Assembly: GCA_963762085.1 (NCBI GenBank)
Contig: CAVXJD010000001.1
Coordinates: 62,001 to 126,000 of the forward strand
DNA from: DASQGA01 sp963762085
GTDB taxonomy: Bacteria; Actinomycetota; Thermoleophilia; Gaiellales; Gaiellaceae
DNA: 64,000 nt
Direction: 5' to 3'
Shown: in pieces, positions 1 to 8,247 of the stretch
Layout of the letters: the number at the start of each line of letters is the position of its first letter
Numbering within the stretch: position 1 is the stretch's first letter
The notes under the pieces: generated by a model
What the model saw: the letters and a program-made list of their open reading frames with translations, nothing else
Databases searched by the model: none
Told to the model about the DNA's origin: nothing
Program-made: the position numbers and the translations under genes

Positions 1-555
1 CGCAGCGAGCGAGGCGACCTCTGCAAGGATGTCCCCGGGCCGCCGGCTCTGCTCCCGTCCGCGAACGGACGGCACGATGCAGTACGAGCATTTCGAGTTG
101 CATCCCATCGAGATCTGGAGCCAGGCCTGGTACCGCCGCTCACGACGAGCCGGGAGGTCGCCGGCGAAGCTGTCCCAGCTGGCAAAGCGGCCCCTCGGCG
201 CCTCTCCCCCGGCTCCGATCCATTCGGCAAGGTGAGGGATGGAGCCGGGCCCGAAGGCGACGTCGACGTAGGGGTAGAGCTCGAACAGGCGCTCGCGTTG
301 CGCCTCGGCGTAACAACCGCCGACCGCGAGGATCTTGGTCTGGTCGGCCTCCTTCAGCGCCCGCGCCTGCTCCAGATGGGCCACGAACCGCTGGTCCGGC
401 CTCTCGCGGATCGTGCACGTGTTGAAGACGATGACGTCTGCTTCTTGCTGGGACGGAGCCTCTCCAAGGCCGATCGATTCCAGCATGCCCTTGATCCGCT
501 CGGAGTCGTGGGCGTTCATCTGGCATCCGAACGTCGTGACGTGGTAGCGCTTCAC
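1..555 (-). CDS. miaB: tRNA-2-methylthio-N6-dimethylallyladenosine synthase MiaB, 5' part (cut by window edge)
   Basis: Radical-SAM methylthiotransferase that modifies A37 of tRNAs reading UNN codons. 185 codons are visible from a GTG at 555; the gene runs off the left edge, so this is the N-terminal third. The UPF0004 domain carries its three conserved cysteines (C11 in TTFGCQMN, C47 in FNTCTIRE, C81 in AVGGCYAE). The radical-SAM cluster motif follows as CNSKCSYC (C152, C156, C159). All six iron-sulfur ligands are therefore present. It lies 28 bp downstream of rny, the same rny-miaB proximity as in Bacillus. MiaB is preferred over MtaB or RimO because of the residues around the CxxxCxxC motif (MGCNSKCSYCIVPSVRG). 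Confidence 0.95.
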   Translation of the reverse strand, partial: MKRYHVTTFGCQMNAHDSERIKGMLESIGLGEAPSQQEADVIVFNTCTIRERPDQRFVAHLEQARALKEADQTKILAVGGCYAEAQRERLFELYPYVDVAFGPGSIPHLAEWIGAGGEAPRGRFASWDSFAGDLPARRERRYQAWLQISMGCNSKCSYCIVPSVRGREQSRRPGDILAEVASLAA

Positions 556-583
556 GGGCCTTTAGGGTAACCGCCCTCCCGGC

Positions 584-2122
584 TCACTTTGCGAACTCGA
601 CAGCTCGAGACTCCCGGATGACGGTCACCTTGATCTGACCTGGATACTCGAGTTGCTCCTCGATCTCGCGGGCGATCTCATGCGAGAGGAGCGTTGCTTC
701 GTCATCGTCGATCTCACCGGGCTTGACCAGGACGCGCACCTCCCGTCCTGCCTGGAGGGCGTACACCCGCTCCACGCCCTTCTTCGCCATAGCAAGCTGC
801 TCGAGGGTCTCGAGCCGTTTCACATAGTTCTCGAGGCTTTCTCCGCGGGCGCCCGGCCGCGAGGCGGAGATTGCGTCGGCGGCGATGACAAGAATCGCCT
901 CGACGGTCTGGGGTTGGACCTCGTAATGATGGGCTTCGACTGCATGAACGACGTGCTGCGACTCGCCGAACTTCTTCGCCTGCTGAGCGGAGATCGCGGC
1001 ATGCGACCCTTCAACTTCGTGCGTCATTGCCTTGCCGATGTCGTGCAGGAGGGCGGCTCGTTTGGCGTTCTTCACGCTTGCCCCGAGCTCAGCCGCCATG
1101 ATCCCGGCCAGGTGAGCGCACTCGAGGGAGTGCTTGAGGATGTTCTGCCCGTAGCTCGTCCGATACCGGAGACGTCCGAGCAGCTTCACGAGCTCTTCGT
1201 GCATCGTGCCGCAGTTCGCCTCGAAAACGGCCTGCTCGCCGGCCTGGCGAATGTGCTCTTCGATCTCCGTCTTCGACTGGTAGTACATCTCTTCGATGCG
1301 GGACGGATGAATGCGGCCGTCCTCGACGAGCTTCGCGAGGGTGAGCTTTGCGACTTCCCTTCGCACCCCGTCGAATGACGAAAGCACGACCGCCTGGGGG
1401 GTGTCGTCGATGATGAAGTCGACGCCGGTCAGGTTCTCGAGCGCACGGATATTCCTGCCCTCTCGCCCGATGATGCGGCCCTTCATGTCATCCGAAGGGA
1501 GGGAGACGAGCGAGACCGTGGTCTCGGCGGCGTGGCTCGCAGCGACCCGTTGCAACGCGTCCGCGACGAGGTTCCGAGCCCGGCGGCGAGCGTCGGCCTG
1601 GGCGTCCTCCTCGACCTGCCGCACCATGCGCGCCATCTCATGGCGTACGAGCTCCTCGGAACGCTCGAGGAGCTGGCGCTTGGCATCCGCGGCGGAAAGG
1701 CCCGAGATGCGCTCGAGCTCCGTTACCTGCGCGTCTTTGGCCGACTTCAGATCTTCCTGAAGCTGTTTCAGGTGCGCCTCTCGATCTGCGACTCCCTGCT
1801 CGCGCCGCTCGTGCTCCGTCAGCTTGCGGTCGACAGCCTCCTCCTTGGCGAGTACGCGCTGCTCGACCTTGATCACCTCCGCTCGCCTGTCCTTCAGCTC
1901 ATGCTCGACCTCGGTTCGGAGGCGTAGGGCCTCCTCACGAGTCTCGACCTGCGCCTCGCGTCGAATTGCCTCTGCGCTGCGCTCGGCTCCTTCCAGGAGC
2001 CGGAGACGCTCCTCGTGCGCGACCTTCAGCCTTCGCCCGGCCAGCACAGGCATACCGACCGTGACCCCGAGCAGCGCACCGAGCACAACCCCAGCAAGCA
2101 GGAGGCCGATCAGAATCACCAT
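584..2122 (-). CDS. rny: Ribonuclease Y
   Basis: Membrane-anchored endoribonuclease that starts mRNA decay. 512 residues, the usual family length. In order: one N-terminal transmembrane helix (about residues 4-26), a long charged coiled coil (about 30-190), a KH RNA-binding domain with the GRIIGREGRNIRALE signature (about 215-230), and an HD phosphohydrolase domain with the metal-binding His-Asp pair in ALLHDIGKA (about 350). Start ATG at 2122 has a good ribosome binding site (AGGAG, 6 nt upstream). A 6-bp inverted repeat overlaps that site (2130-2151), which could hide it in the mRNA. The neighbours recA upstream and miaB downstream match the Bacillus order. Together with RNase J and PNPase in this window it supplies a Gram-positive-type RNA decay set. 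Confidence 0.96.
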   Translation of the reverse strand: MVILIGLLLAGVVLGALLGVTVGMPVLAGRRLKVAHEERLRLLEGAERSAEAIRREAQVETREEALRLRTEVEHELKDRRAEVIKVEQRVLAKEEAVDRKLTEHERREQGVADREAHLKQLQEDLKSAKDAQVTELERISGLSAADAKRQLLERSEELVRHEMARMVRQVEEDAQADARRRARNLVADALQRVAASHAAETTVSLVSLPSDDMKGRIIGREGRNIRALENLTGVDFIIDDTPQAVVLSSFDGVRREVAKLTLAKLVEDGRIHPSRIEEMYYQSKTEIEEHIRQAGEQAVFEANCGTMHEELVKLLGRLRYRTSYGQNILKHSLECAHLAGIMAAELGASVKNAKRAALLHDIGKAMTHEVEGSHAAISAQQAKKFGESQHVVHAVEAHHYEVQPQTVEAILVIAADAISASRPGARGESLENYVKRLETLEQLAMAKKGVERVYALQAGREVRVLVKPGEIDDDEATLLSHEIAREIEEQLEYPGQIKVTVIRESRAVEFAK

Positions 2123-2364
2123 TGCTCGCTCCTACTGTCGAGCCTGTAGGAACGGCATCCCCAAATCGGATGCGAGCGTTATAAAGGGCGCCTCGCGCAG
2201 GCCCTAGGGTCTCGTTCGAACGTTCCTCCGTCTGCTCGCGCTGTGTCTCATGGTCTCGCTGTTCCGTTGAAGTCGAACGTGCTGTTCAAGAGTCCGATTC
2301 GGCGAAAAGCCGTTTCGTGCAGGCATTTGTGTTGAGAACGAATGTGCTTCCATCGTATCTCCGC
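2123..2364. other. Intergenic region between recX and rny (242 bp)
   Basis: No supported gene. It holds a candidate minus-strand -10 element TATAAC at 2178-2183, which would give rny a leader of about 50 nt; no convincing -35 is visible. There is also a short hairpin (CGGC-GAAAA-GCCG, about 2297-2309) near the recX end. The region is visibly less GC-rich than its surroundings. Confidence 0.4.
2130..2151 (-). promoter_or_regulatory. Inverted repeat covering the rny ribosome binding site
   Basis: TCCTAC at 2130-2135 is the exact inverted complement of GTAGGA at 2146-2151, with a 10-nt loop. In the rny mRNA the 3' arm contains AGGA of the AGGAG ribosome binding site (2129-2133). Folding would lower rny translation. 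The stem is only 6 bp, so chance is possible. Confidence 0.3.
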
Positions 2365-2970
2365 CTACCCCTCCACGTCCAGCCCCGCACTCCACTCCTC
2401 GACAAGCTCCGGATCGAAGCCGCGCCGCGCCAGGACGGCCATCGCCTTGCGCACCGGCAGATCGGCGACGAGCTGCTCGGCCCTGATCGGCTCACTCGCC
2501 AGTTCGGCCACCGCGCCCTCCACCGCCTCGTCCGCGATTCCCGCCTCGTGGAGACGGGCGATGATCGCTGCATTCCCCCAGCCTCGCTCAGCGAGTCTCG
2601 CTGCACGCGCGCGTGCCAGCCGACTGTCGTCGACGGCCCCGGCCTGCGCCAGCGTCTCGATGGCGGCGGTGGCATCCGCGCGCCTGACGCCACGGCTGAG
2701 CAGCCGCTCCTCCAACCGCTGCCGGGCCACGTCACCGCGAGCAACCTGGCGCCCGGCAGCTCGGAGCGCTTCCGCACGCCTGAGCTCGGCTCGAAAGCGT
2801 CGAAGGACTGGCCGATCGAGCAGAGCACCGCGGGCGAGACCCGTTTTCGCCACGACCTCGTCCGGCACGATCCGCCAGGGGCTACCGTCAACCTCGAGCG
2901 CGACCAAGCCTGGCTTAACCCGCCGCAACTTGGTCAGGCGAGGATGTTCGGAATCTACGAGACCGCTCAC
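2365..2970 (-). CDS. recX: Regulatory protein RecX
   Basis: RecX binds RecA filaments and modulates recombinase activity. 201 residues, in the family range. The sequence is built of repeated three-helix units rich in Arg, Ala and Leu. Typical RecX features are visible: VARQRLEERLLSRGV followed by LAQAGAVDDSRLARARAARL, and a second unit with RLHEAGIADEAVEGAVAEL. It starts 19 bp after the recA stop in the same direction, the usual recA-recX arrangement, so both probably share one transcript starting at the rodZ-like gene. The start codon is not certain because several in-frame alternatives exist. Confidence 0.9.
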   Translation of the reverse strand: MSGLVDSEHPRLTKLRRVKPGLVALEVDGSPWRIVPDEVVAKTGLARGALLDRPVLRRFRAELRRAEALRAAGRQVARGDVARQRLEERLLSRGVRRADATAAIETLAQAGAVDDSRLARARAARLAERGWGNAAIIARLHEAGIADEAVEGAVAELASEPIRAEQLVADLPVRKAMAVLARRGFDPELVEEWSAGLDVEG

Positions 2971-2989
2971 ACGCTGGCCGGCTGGTCCG

Positions 2990-4066
2990 TCAGGCGGGCG
3001 AGGCTACCTCGGTCGCCGCTCCGTTCTTCGCAGCCGCGGCCGCGACCTCCTCCGGGAGCGGCAAGAGCCGCGAAGAGGCGAGCGCGTCCTCCCCCATCTC
3101 CGTCTGAATCGCCCGTACGATCTGCTCGCCGACGTCCGGATGCTCTCGTAGGAAGGCTGTCGCGTTCTGGCGGCCCTGGCCGAGCCGCTCGTCTCCGTAG
3201 CTGAAGTACGAGCCGGACTTCTGGACGATCTTCTTCTCCAGCGCGACCTCGAGGACCGTCCCCTCCCACGAGATTCCTTCGCCGTAGATGATGTCGAACT
3301 CGGCCTGCTTGAACGGCGGCGCGACCTTGTTCTTCACGACCTTGACTCGGACGCGGTTCCCGATCGCCTCGACCCCTTCCTTGAGCGTCTCGATACGCCG
3401 GATGTCGAGCCGGATCGAGGAATAGAACTTGAGTGCCCGCCCGCCCGGGGTGGTCTCGGGGTTTCCGAACATGACGCCGATCTTCTCACGCAGCTGGTTC
3501 GTGAAGATGGCGACCGTGCCCGTCTGGTTCAGCGTGCCCGCAAGCTTGCGGAGCGCCTGGCTCATGAGGCGTGCTTGCAGCCCCACGTGACTGTCACCCA
3601 TCTCGCCTTCGATCTCCGCTCTGGGCGTCAGTGCTGCCACGGAGTCGACCGCGACGACGTCCAAAGCGCCGCTGCGGATGAGGAGCTCGGCGATCTCGAG
3701 AGCCTGCTCGCCATTGTCCGGCTGTGAGACGAGGAGGTCGTCGATGTTCACACCGATCCTGCGCGCGTACTGCGGGTCCATCGCATGCTCTGCGTCGATG
3801 AAGGCGCATATGCCGCCCCGCCTCTGGGCCTCGGCGATCACGTGATAGACGAGTGTCGTCTTGCCCGAGGACTCGGGTCCGAAGATCTCGATCACGCGGC
3901 CGCGGGGAAGCCCGCCGATGCCGAGCGCGACGTCGAGTGAGAGCGAGCCCGTCGAGACCGACGGGATGCTGACGTGGGCATGGTCGTTCATCTTCATGAC
4001 CGAGCCCTTGCCGTACTGCCGCTCGATCTGACTCAGTGCGGCGTCGAGTGACTGCTCGCGATCCAA
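2990..4066 (-). CDS. recA: Recombinase RecA
   Basis: DNA strand-exchange ATPase and LexA coprotease. Walker A GPESSGKTT, then the DAEHAMDP and VAVDSVAALTPRAEIEGE segments, and loop L2 TNQLREKIGVMFGNPETTPGG are all present. Two TTG codons compete as start, at 4075 and 4066. I chose 4066: GGAGG lies 9 nt before it and directly abuts the 4075 TTG, and the resulting N-terminus (MDREQSLDAALSQIE) is the family standard. The GGAGG lies inside the last codons of thpR, so the two are translationally coupled. I found no LexA box next to recA or at the upstream promoter before the rodZ-like gene. Confidence 0.97.
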   Translation of the reverse strand: MDREQSLDAALSQIERQYGKGSVMKMNDHAHVSIPSVSTGSLSLDVALGIGGLPRGRVIEIFGPESSGKTTLVYHVIAEAQRRGGICAFIDAEHAMDPQYARRIGVNIDDLLVSQPDNGEQALEIAELLIRSGALDVVAVDSVAALTPRAEIEGEMGDSHVGLQARLMSQALRKLAGTLNQTGTVAIFTNQLREKIGVMFGNPETTPGGRALKFYSSIRLDIRRIETLKEGVEAIGNRVRVKVVKNKVAPPFKQAEFDIIYGEGISWEGTVLEVALEKKIVQKSGSYFSYGDERLGQGRQNATAFLREHPDVGEQIVRAIQTEMGEDALASSRLLPLPEEVAAAAAKNGAATEVASPA

Positions 4067-4071
4067 CGTGT

Positions 4072-4614
4072 TCAACCTCCTAGGACAACCGATTCGACCG
4101 TGACGTACTGCGCCCCGCCAGGCCGCAGCACTGAATGATAGAGAGCCGCTTCGGACGGACTGACCCCGCCGAGGTCGGGCGGAACAGGACCCAACCGGGG
4201 TCGAGCCCGGAAGCGGAGCACAGTGAGATGAGCAAGCCAGGGGCGTTTCTCCGCCCGATACAGGCCGAGAGCCTCGAGGCGTTTCTGGAGCTCGCCGGCG
4301 AGATGCGCTGCCCGGTTCCCCTCGTCCTCGAGGACGAGCATCCCGACACTCCGGGTCTCACGGTAAGCCTGCACGCGAAGCACGATCCGCTCCTTGACCT
4401 CGCCGGCCGCCTCCCTGAGCGAGCCGCCGACCTCGACGACGCGATCCGCAGGCGTACTCCCCAGGAACGCGAGCGTGACGTGCAGGTTCGCCGCGCCCAC
4501 GAGACGGGCTCCGGCGGCTCCGGAGAGTTGCTCCTCCTGCCAGCGAACGAGGGTCTCGACCGCATCAGCCGGAAGGGGGAGCGCACAGAAGAGGCGGACT
4601 CGCTCATCGCCCAC
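4072..4614 (-). CDS. thpR: RNA 2',3'-cyclic phosphodiesterase (2H family, ThpR/LigT)
   Basis: 2H phosphoesterase that opens 2',3'-cyclic phosphates on RNA ends. 180 residues, the family norm. Both HxTx catalytic motifs are visible: HVTL (about residue 45) in LHVTLAFLG and HLTV (about 128) in WLAHLTVLRFRA. The GTG start at 4614 sits 4 nt after the cinA stop, and the stop TGA ends just before the recA start, so cinA-thpR-recA is a tightly coupled unit. The cellular substrate is unknown; being squeezed between cinA and recA is typical of high-GC Gram-positives and hints at RNA or nucleotide repair. Confidence 0.9.
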   Translation of the reverse strand: MGDERVRLFCALPLPADAVETLVRWQEEQLSGAAGARLVGAANLHVTLAFLGSTPADRVVEVGGSLREAAGEVKERIVLRVQAYRETRSVGMLVLEDEGNRAAHLAGELQKRLEALGLYRAEKRPWLAHLTVLRFRARPRLGPVPPDLGGVSPSEAALYHSVLRPGGAQYVTVESVVLGG

Positions 4615-4618
4615 GACG

Positions 4619-5905
4619 CTAGTCGGCGAGAGCGCGCGTATGTGTGTCTGACTGTGCGAGAAGTCGCCGCAAAAGGTGCAGGACGCTTACGGCCGACCGA
4701 GTTTGGATTGCCGTGCGATCCCCCGGAAGCTCGAGCCGAAGCGCGGCATCCAGGCCCGGTCCCTCGACATGCAAGAAGACCAGTCCCACCGGCTTCTCCG
4801 GTGTCCCTCCATCCGGGCCCGCAACCCCTGTGACAGCAAGTGCCACATCGGCATCCAGGGCCTCGCGCGCGCCGGTTGCCATCGCGGCCGCCGTCTCGGC
4901 CGAGACCGCGCCGTGCTCCGACAGGATCTCCCCGGGCACGCCCAGGAGACGCCGCTTCACGTCGTTTGAATACGAAACCACGCCACCCACCAGCACCTCG
5001 CTGGCACCAGGTACCGAGGTGAGCCTGGCACTCACGAGCCCCCCGGTGCACGACTCAGCCGTCGCGAGCGTCAGGCCCGCCTGCCGGCACTGTTCCAGCA
5101 CGATTGCCTCGATCGGCCGCTCGTCCTCGGCGAACAGGGCCTCCGCAAACTGACTGCGAAGCTCGGCCTCGAGGACAGCCGCCTGCGCCGACCCCGACTC
5201 CTCGACGAACAGATCGACGTGGATCTCTAGATCGCGGGCGCACACCGTCGCCTCGACACCACCTCGTTCACCCCCCGCCTCATCTAGAGCCCGTGCCACA
5301 GCCGACTCGGTGGGCCCGAAAAACCGCAGGATCCGGTGCTCGGCTGGCCGGACACGTGCCAGTATGGCTTGCACGGCAGGGCTCGCGAGCGCAGCCGGCC
5401 AAAGCCGCTGGAGCTCCCCTGGAGGTCCCGGCAGCGCGACCGCGACGCCCTGCCCGTGCTCCAGGAGCACCGCCGGCGCCGTTCCCGCCAAACCGAGCGA
5501 GACGGCTCCTTCCGGGAGCGTCGCCTGCTTGGCGATGCCTGCAGCGAAGTCCGCAAACGGCCTTCCCAGGCGCGTCGCGACACCCCGCGAGACTGCCTCG
5601 ATCTGCCGCTCGAGCTCGGAGTCGAGCACGAGCGCGCGGCCGGTTCCGCGGGCGAGCATCTCGATCGTTCGGTCGTCATGCGTGGGACCAAGGCCCCCGG
5701 AAAGGATGCAGAGCTCGGCTTCCAGTCCCTCGCGGACGGCCGCCTCGAGCTCCTCGGGCCGGTCTCCGACGATCAGAACGCGCGCCGGCTCGAGCCCGCG
5801 GCGGGTCAGCTCATCCGAGAGAAAGGGCCCGTTCGCATCCCGCCTCCCGCCACGGACGAGCTCACTTCCCGTGACGACTACGATCGCCCGCGGTCGTTCG
5901 GCCAA
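4619..5905 (-). CDS. cinA: CinA-like protein (MoaB/Mog domain plus PncC nicotinamide-nucleotide amidase domain)
   Basis: Two-domain CinA. The N-terminal molybdopterin-binding-like domain (about 1-170) has the ILSGGLGPTHDD motif. The C-terminal PncC domain (about 265-428) starts with LATAESCTGGLVSARLT and continues with VVSYSNDVKRRLLGV and VTGVAGPDGGTPEKPVG. The latter domain deamidates nicotinamide mononucleotide, recycling a product of bacterial DNA ligase, which fits the recA neighbourhood. Start TTG at 5905, 10 nt after the stop of the RodZ-like gene. 428 residues, normal length. Confidence 0.93.
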   Translation of the reverse strand: MAERPRAIVVVTGSELVRGGRRDANGPFLSDELTRRGLEPARVLIVGDRPEELEAAVREGLEAELCILSGGLGPTHDDRTIEMLARGTGRALVLDSELERQIEAVSRGVATRLGRPFADFAAGIAKQATLPEGAVSLGLAGTAPAVLLEHGQGVAVALPGPPGELQRLWPAALASPAVQAILARVRPAEHRILRFFGPTESAVARALDEAGGERGGVEATVCARDLEIHVDLFVEESGSAQAAVLEAELRSQFAEALFAEDERPIEAIVLEQCRQAGLTLATAESCTGGLVSARLTSVPGASEVLVGGVVSYSNDVKRRLLGVPGEILSEHGAVSAETAAAMATGAREALDADVALAVTGVAGPDGGTPEKPVGLVFLHVEGPGLDAALRLELPGDRTAIQTRSAVSVLHLLRRLLAQSDTHTRALAD

Positions 5906-5915
5906 GCTAGATCAT

Positions 5916-6659
5916 CTAAGCGGTCGCGAGCCGGCGGACGCCTTTCGGCGTGACGAAGAATGTTCCCGCGCCGGGGAGGCTCCTCACAGTCTTCCCGTTC
6001 AGCTTCATGCTTAGCGCGTCCGGATTACCCAGCTGGAGCCAAAGACGCTTCCGAACGAAGCGCTGCCCCTGCCCCTGTTCGAGCGTGCCCGAATAGAGCA
6101 CCTCTCCTTGGGATCCGCCGGCCTTCACGATCATCCAGCAATCGCCTCCCGTCGCCTTGACGAGGAGACGGGCGAGCGTGGGCTTGGGCTTTTGCGCGCC
6201 GGCCGGCTGCGTTCCCGTCGTCTGTGTCGCCGTCGACTTCGAGGTGGAGCTGCCGACTGGCCCGACAGTCGGGTCCGAAGACGTCCCGTCTCCGAAGCCG
6301 AAAGCGACGACGACGAGCACGGTGATGGCGACGATCGCAGCGAGCGCGACGACGACGAAATTCGACTCGGACACGCGGTGACGCGGGCGCGTTGGCGGCG
6401 TCGACGGCGTCATGGGCTCCTCGACGCTCGCGAAGCGGGAGTTGTATTCGTCGACGTAGAGTTGCCCGTCGAGCCCGAGATACTCCGCGTAGGTGCGCAG
6501 GAACCCCTTCACATAGGTATCGCCGGGGAGGACCTCGAAGCGCTCGGCCTCGAGCGCCTGAATGTACTTTCCCCGGATCTTCGTGCCCTCTTCAATGCGG
6601 GGGAAGTCCAAGTTCTGACGAAGCCGCGCCTCGCGCAGGCTGTTGCCGATCTCGAACAC
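5916..6659 (-). CDS. RodZ-like helix-turn-helix membrane protein (YmfM type)
   Basis: 247 residues: an N-terminal Xre-type helix-turn-helix of the RodZ class (about 1-75, including RGKYIQALEAERFEVLPGD), a cytoplasmic linker, one transmembrane helix (about 103-122), a Ser/Thr/Gly/Pro-rich stretch, and a C-terminal DUF4115-like beta domain (about 165-245). This is the layout of RodZ/YmfM cell-shape proteins, which link MreB-type cytoskeleton to the wall. It directly precedes cinA, as ymfM does near pgsA-cinA-recA in Bacillus. Start GTG at 6659, 8 nt after a strong -10 hexamer, so the mRNA is probably leaderless. Confidence 0.88.
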   Translation of the reverse strand: MFEIGNSLREARLRQNLDFPRIEEGTKIRGKYIQALEAERFEVLPGDTYVKGFLRTYAEYLGLDGQLYVDEYNSRFASVEEPMTPSTPPTRPRHRVSESNFVVVALAAIVAITVLVVVAFGFGDGTSSDPTVGPVGSSTSKSTATQTTGTQPAGAQKPKPTLARLLVKATGGDCWMIVKAGGSQGEVLYSGTLEQGQGQRFVRKRLWLQLGNPDALSMKLNGKTVRSLPGAGTFFVTPKGVRRLATA

Positions 6660-6667
6660 GGCCCCCG

Positions 6668-6697
6668 ATTGTAGCGGTGGCTGCTAACGGCTCCCAA
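6668..6697 (-). promoter_or_regulatory. Promoter of the rodZ-like/cinA/thpR/recA/recX operon
   Basis: TTGGGA (6692-6697, minus strand), an 18-bp spacer and TACAAT (6668-6673). The GTG start at 6659 follows after 8 nt, so the transcript would begin at or within about 2 nt of the start codon. There is no ribosome binding site between, which agrees with leaderless translation. Confidence 0.6.
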
Positions 6698-6706
6698 TCG
6701 AACAGC

Positions 6707-7027
6707 TCAGCCGAAGAGGACGAGCACGGCGAAGACGCCGACCGCGAGGGAGGCGGTCAAAGCCAGGAGCAAGGTGAGGCCCGCCAGAAACCGGCCGAGC
6801 CGTGCGGGCGCCTCGCCTCCGATCTGTCCGAGCGAACGTTGATTCGCCGTCCTCGCATGGCCGCCGAGCGAGAGCGCGACGAGTGCCAAAAGTGCGGAGA
6901 CGGGCAAGGTGGCGACCGCCTCGACCAGTCGAAGTTCGCCCACCACGATCGCCCAGATGCCACCGCCCAACACTCCAAGGGCCAGAAGGCCGAGGAAGAC
7001 TGCGCCGAAGGCTTTCCCGTTCCCCAC
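6707..7027 (-). CDS. Small hydrophobic membrane protein of unknown function
   Basis: 106 residues from a GTG at 7027 that shares one base with the permease stop codon (TAGTG). Three hydrophobic segments are visible (about residues 7-28, 34-53 and 80-104), separated by a short basic loop (GGHARTANQRSLGQ). I do not recognise a family. Tight coupling to the nucleoside permease gene suggests it is cotranscribed and may assist the importer, but this is positional inference only. Downstream lies the promoter of the rodZ-like operon, so it closes the transporter operon. Confidence 0.6.
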   Translation of the reverse strand: MGNGKAFGAVFLGLLALGVLGGGIWAIVVGELRLVEAVATLPVSALLALVALSLGGHARTANQRSLGQIGGEAPARLGRFLAGLTLLLALTASLAVGVFAVLVLFG

Positions 7028-8247
7028 TACTGCTTGACGTAGGGCTGCCCAACCGCTGCTGGTGGCGTCGAGCGGCCGATCAGGCCGACGAGCGCGACGA
7101 GGGTCAGGAGGTAGGGAACGGTCGAGATGAGGTTCTCGGAGATGTTGGCTTCGCGTTGGAGCGGAATCGAGATCGCAAAGCCGAAGCCGAAGAGGAGCGT
7201 GGCCGCGAAGGCCCAGCCTGGACGCCATTTGCCGAAGATGACGGCCGCCAGTGCGATGAAGCCGCGGCCGCTCGTCATGTTCTCCGCGAAGTTCCCCACG
7301 AAGCCGATCGAGAGGAAGGCGCCGCCCAGAGCGGCAAGGATGCCCGAGGTGACGACAGCCGCATAACGGATGCCGTAGACCGAGATTCCGACCGTGTCGG
7401 CTGCCTTCGGGTGCTCACCGACGGAACGAATCCGCAGGCCGATGGGGGTCTTGAAGAGGACGACGTAGGACAGGATGACCGCTGCGAACATCACCCACAC
7501 AAGCAGGTTGAGGTGCCCGAAGACGCCTTCGAGAAAGTCTCCGATTCCCGGGACCCCTCCCAGGAAGCCGAGGTTAACGTTCGGAACCCGCGAGACCTCC
7601 TGGTGGATTCCACCCGGATAGATCTCGCTGTAGAGGAAGCCCGTGAGCCCAAGGGCGAGGAAGTTCACCGCGAAGCCGCTGACGATCTGATCGGCCCGCA
7701 GGTGGATGCAGAAGATGGCATGGATGAGCGCGAGCAAGCCGCCGAAGACCCCTGCCGTCAGAAGCCCGACGACCCAGCTGCCGCTCCAGACCGAGCCCCA
7801 GATGCCGAAGAACGCGCCGGTCAGCATCATGCCCTCTAGGCCGATGTTCACGACTCCTGAACGCTCGGAAAAGATGCCGCCCATCGCCGCGAATGCGAGC
7901 GGTGTGGCAAAGCGGAGCATCGACGCGAGCACTCCCGCGGTGAGGATGCTGTCGAGCGTTTCCGCGTCTTTTCCCTGGAGCCAGATCGCACTCACAGTCC
8001 CCGCGATGCCCAGCCCGATCGCCCACCAGCCGAGCCTTCGCTCGCCGCGCGGAACGGCGGCGATCCCGCACGCCACACCGACGATGCCTGCCGCGAGGGG
8101 CCAGCCGATCTCCTGGGTTGTCCATGGCGGCAGTGCCAGCCAGAAAGCGAGCACGCCCAAACCGATACCGAGGATCGCGATCGAGCGAGCCTCCGTGAGC
8201 CGTCGCAAGCCGCCCGCACTGGACGCTGTCGGAACGCTCGAGGTCAC
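7027..8247 (-). CDS. Nucleoside ABC transporter permease (BmpC/NupQ type)
   Basis: Inner-membrane permease of the BPD_transp_2 family, 406 residues with about ten hydrophobic segments. The family landmarks GVVNIGLEGMMLTGAFFG (about 140-157), the RIRSVGEHPKAADTVGI cytoplasmic loop and a terminal hydrophobic block are visible. It has an extra N-terminal hydrophobic region (about 22-110), which this subfamily often carries. It overlaps the first permease by 4 nt. With that protein, the ATPase and the BMP lipoprotein it forms a purine-nucleoside importer of the Bacillus NupNOPQ type. Confidence 0.92.
   Translation of the reverse strand: MTSSVPTASSAGGLRRLTEARSIAILGIGLGVLAFWLALPPWTTQEIGWPLAAGIVGVACGIAAVPRGERRLGWWAIGLGIAGTVSAIWLQGKDAETLDSILTAGVLASMLRFATPLAFAAMGGIFSERSGVVNIGLEGMMLTGAFFGIWGSVWSGSWVVGLLTAGVFGGLLALIHAIFCIHLRADQIVSGFAVNFLALGLTGFLYSEIYPGGIHQEVSRVPNVNLGFLGGVPGIGDFLEGVFGHLNLLVWVMFAAVILSYVVLFKTPIGLRIRSVGEHPKAADTVGISVYGIRYAAVVTSGILAALGGAFLSIGFVGNFAENMTSGRGFIALAAVIFGKWRPGWAFAATLLFGFGFAISIPLQREANISENLISTVPYLLTLVALVGLIGRSTPPAAVGQPYVKQ

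Noticed and set aside
2274..2287. LexA-like CGAAC...GTTC between recX and rny
   Set aside because: Half-sites are 5 nt apart rather than 4 and the outer G is missing, so it does not fit the operator.
2990..4075. recA start at TTG 4075
   Set aside because: The ribosome binding site GGAGG abuts this codon with no spacer; TTG 4066 has 9-nt spacing and the standard RecA N-terminus.
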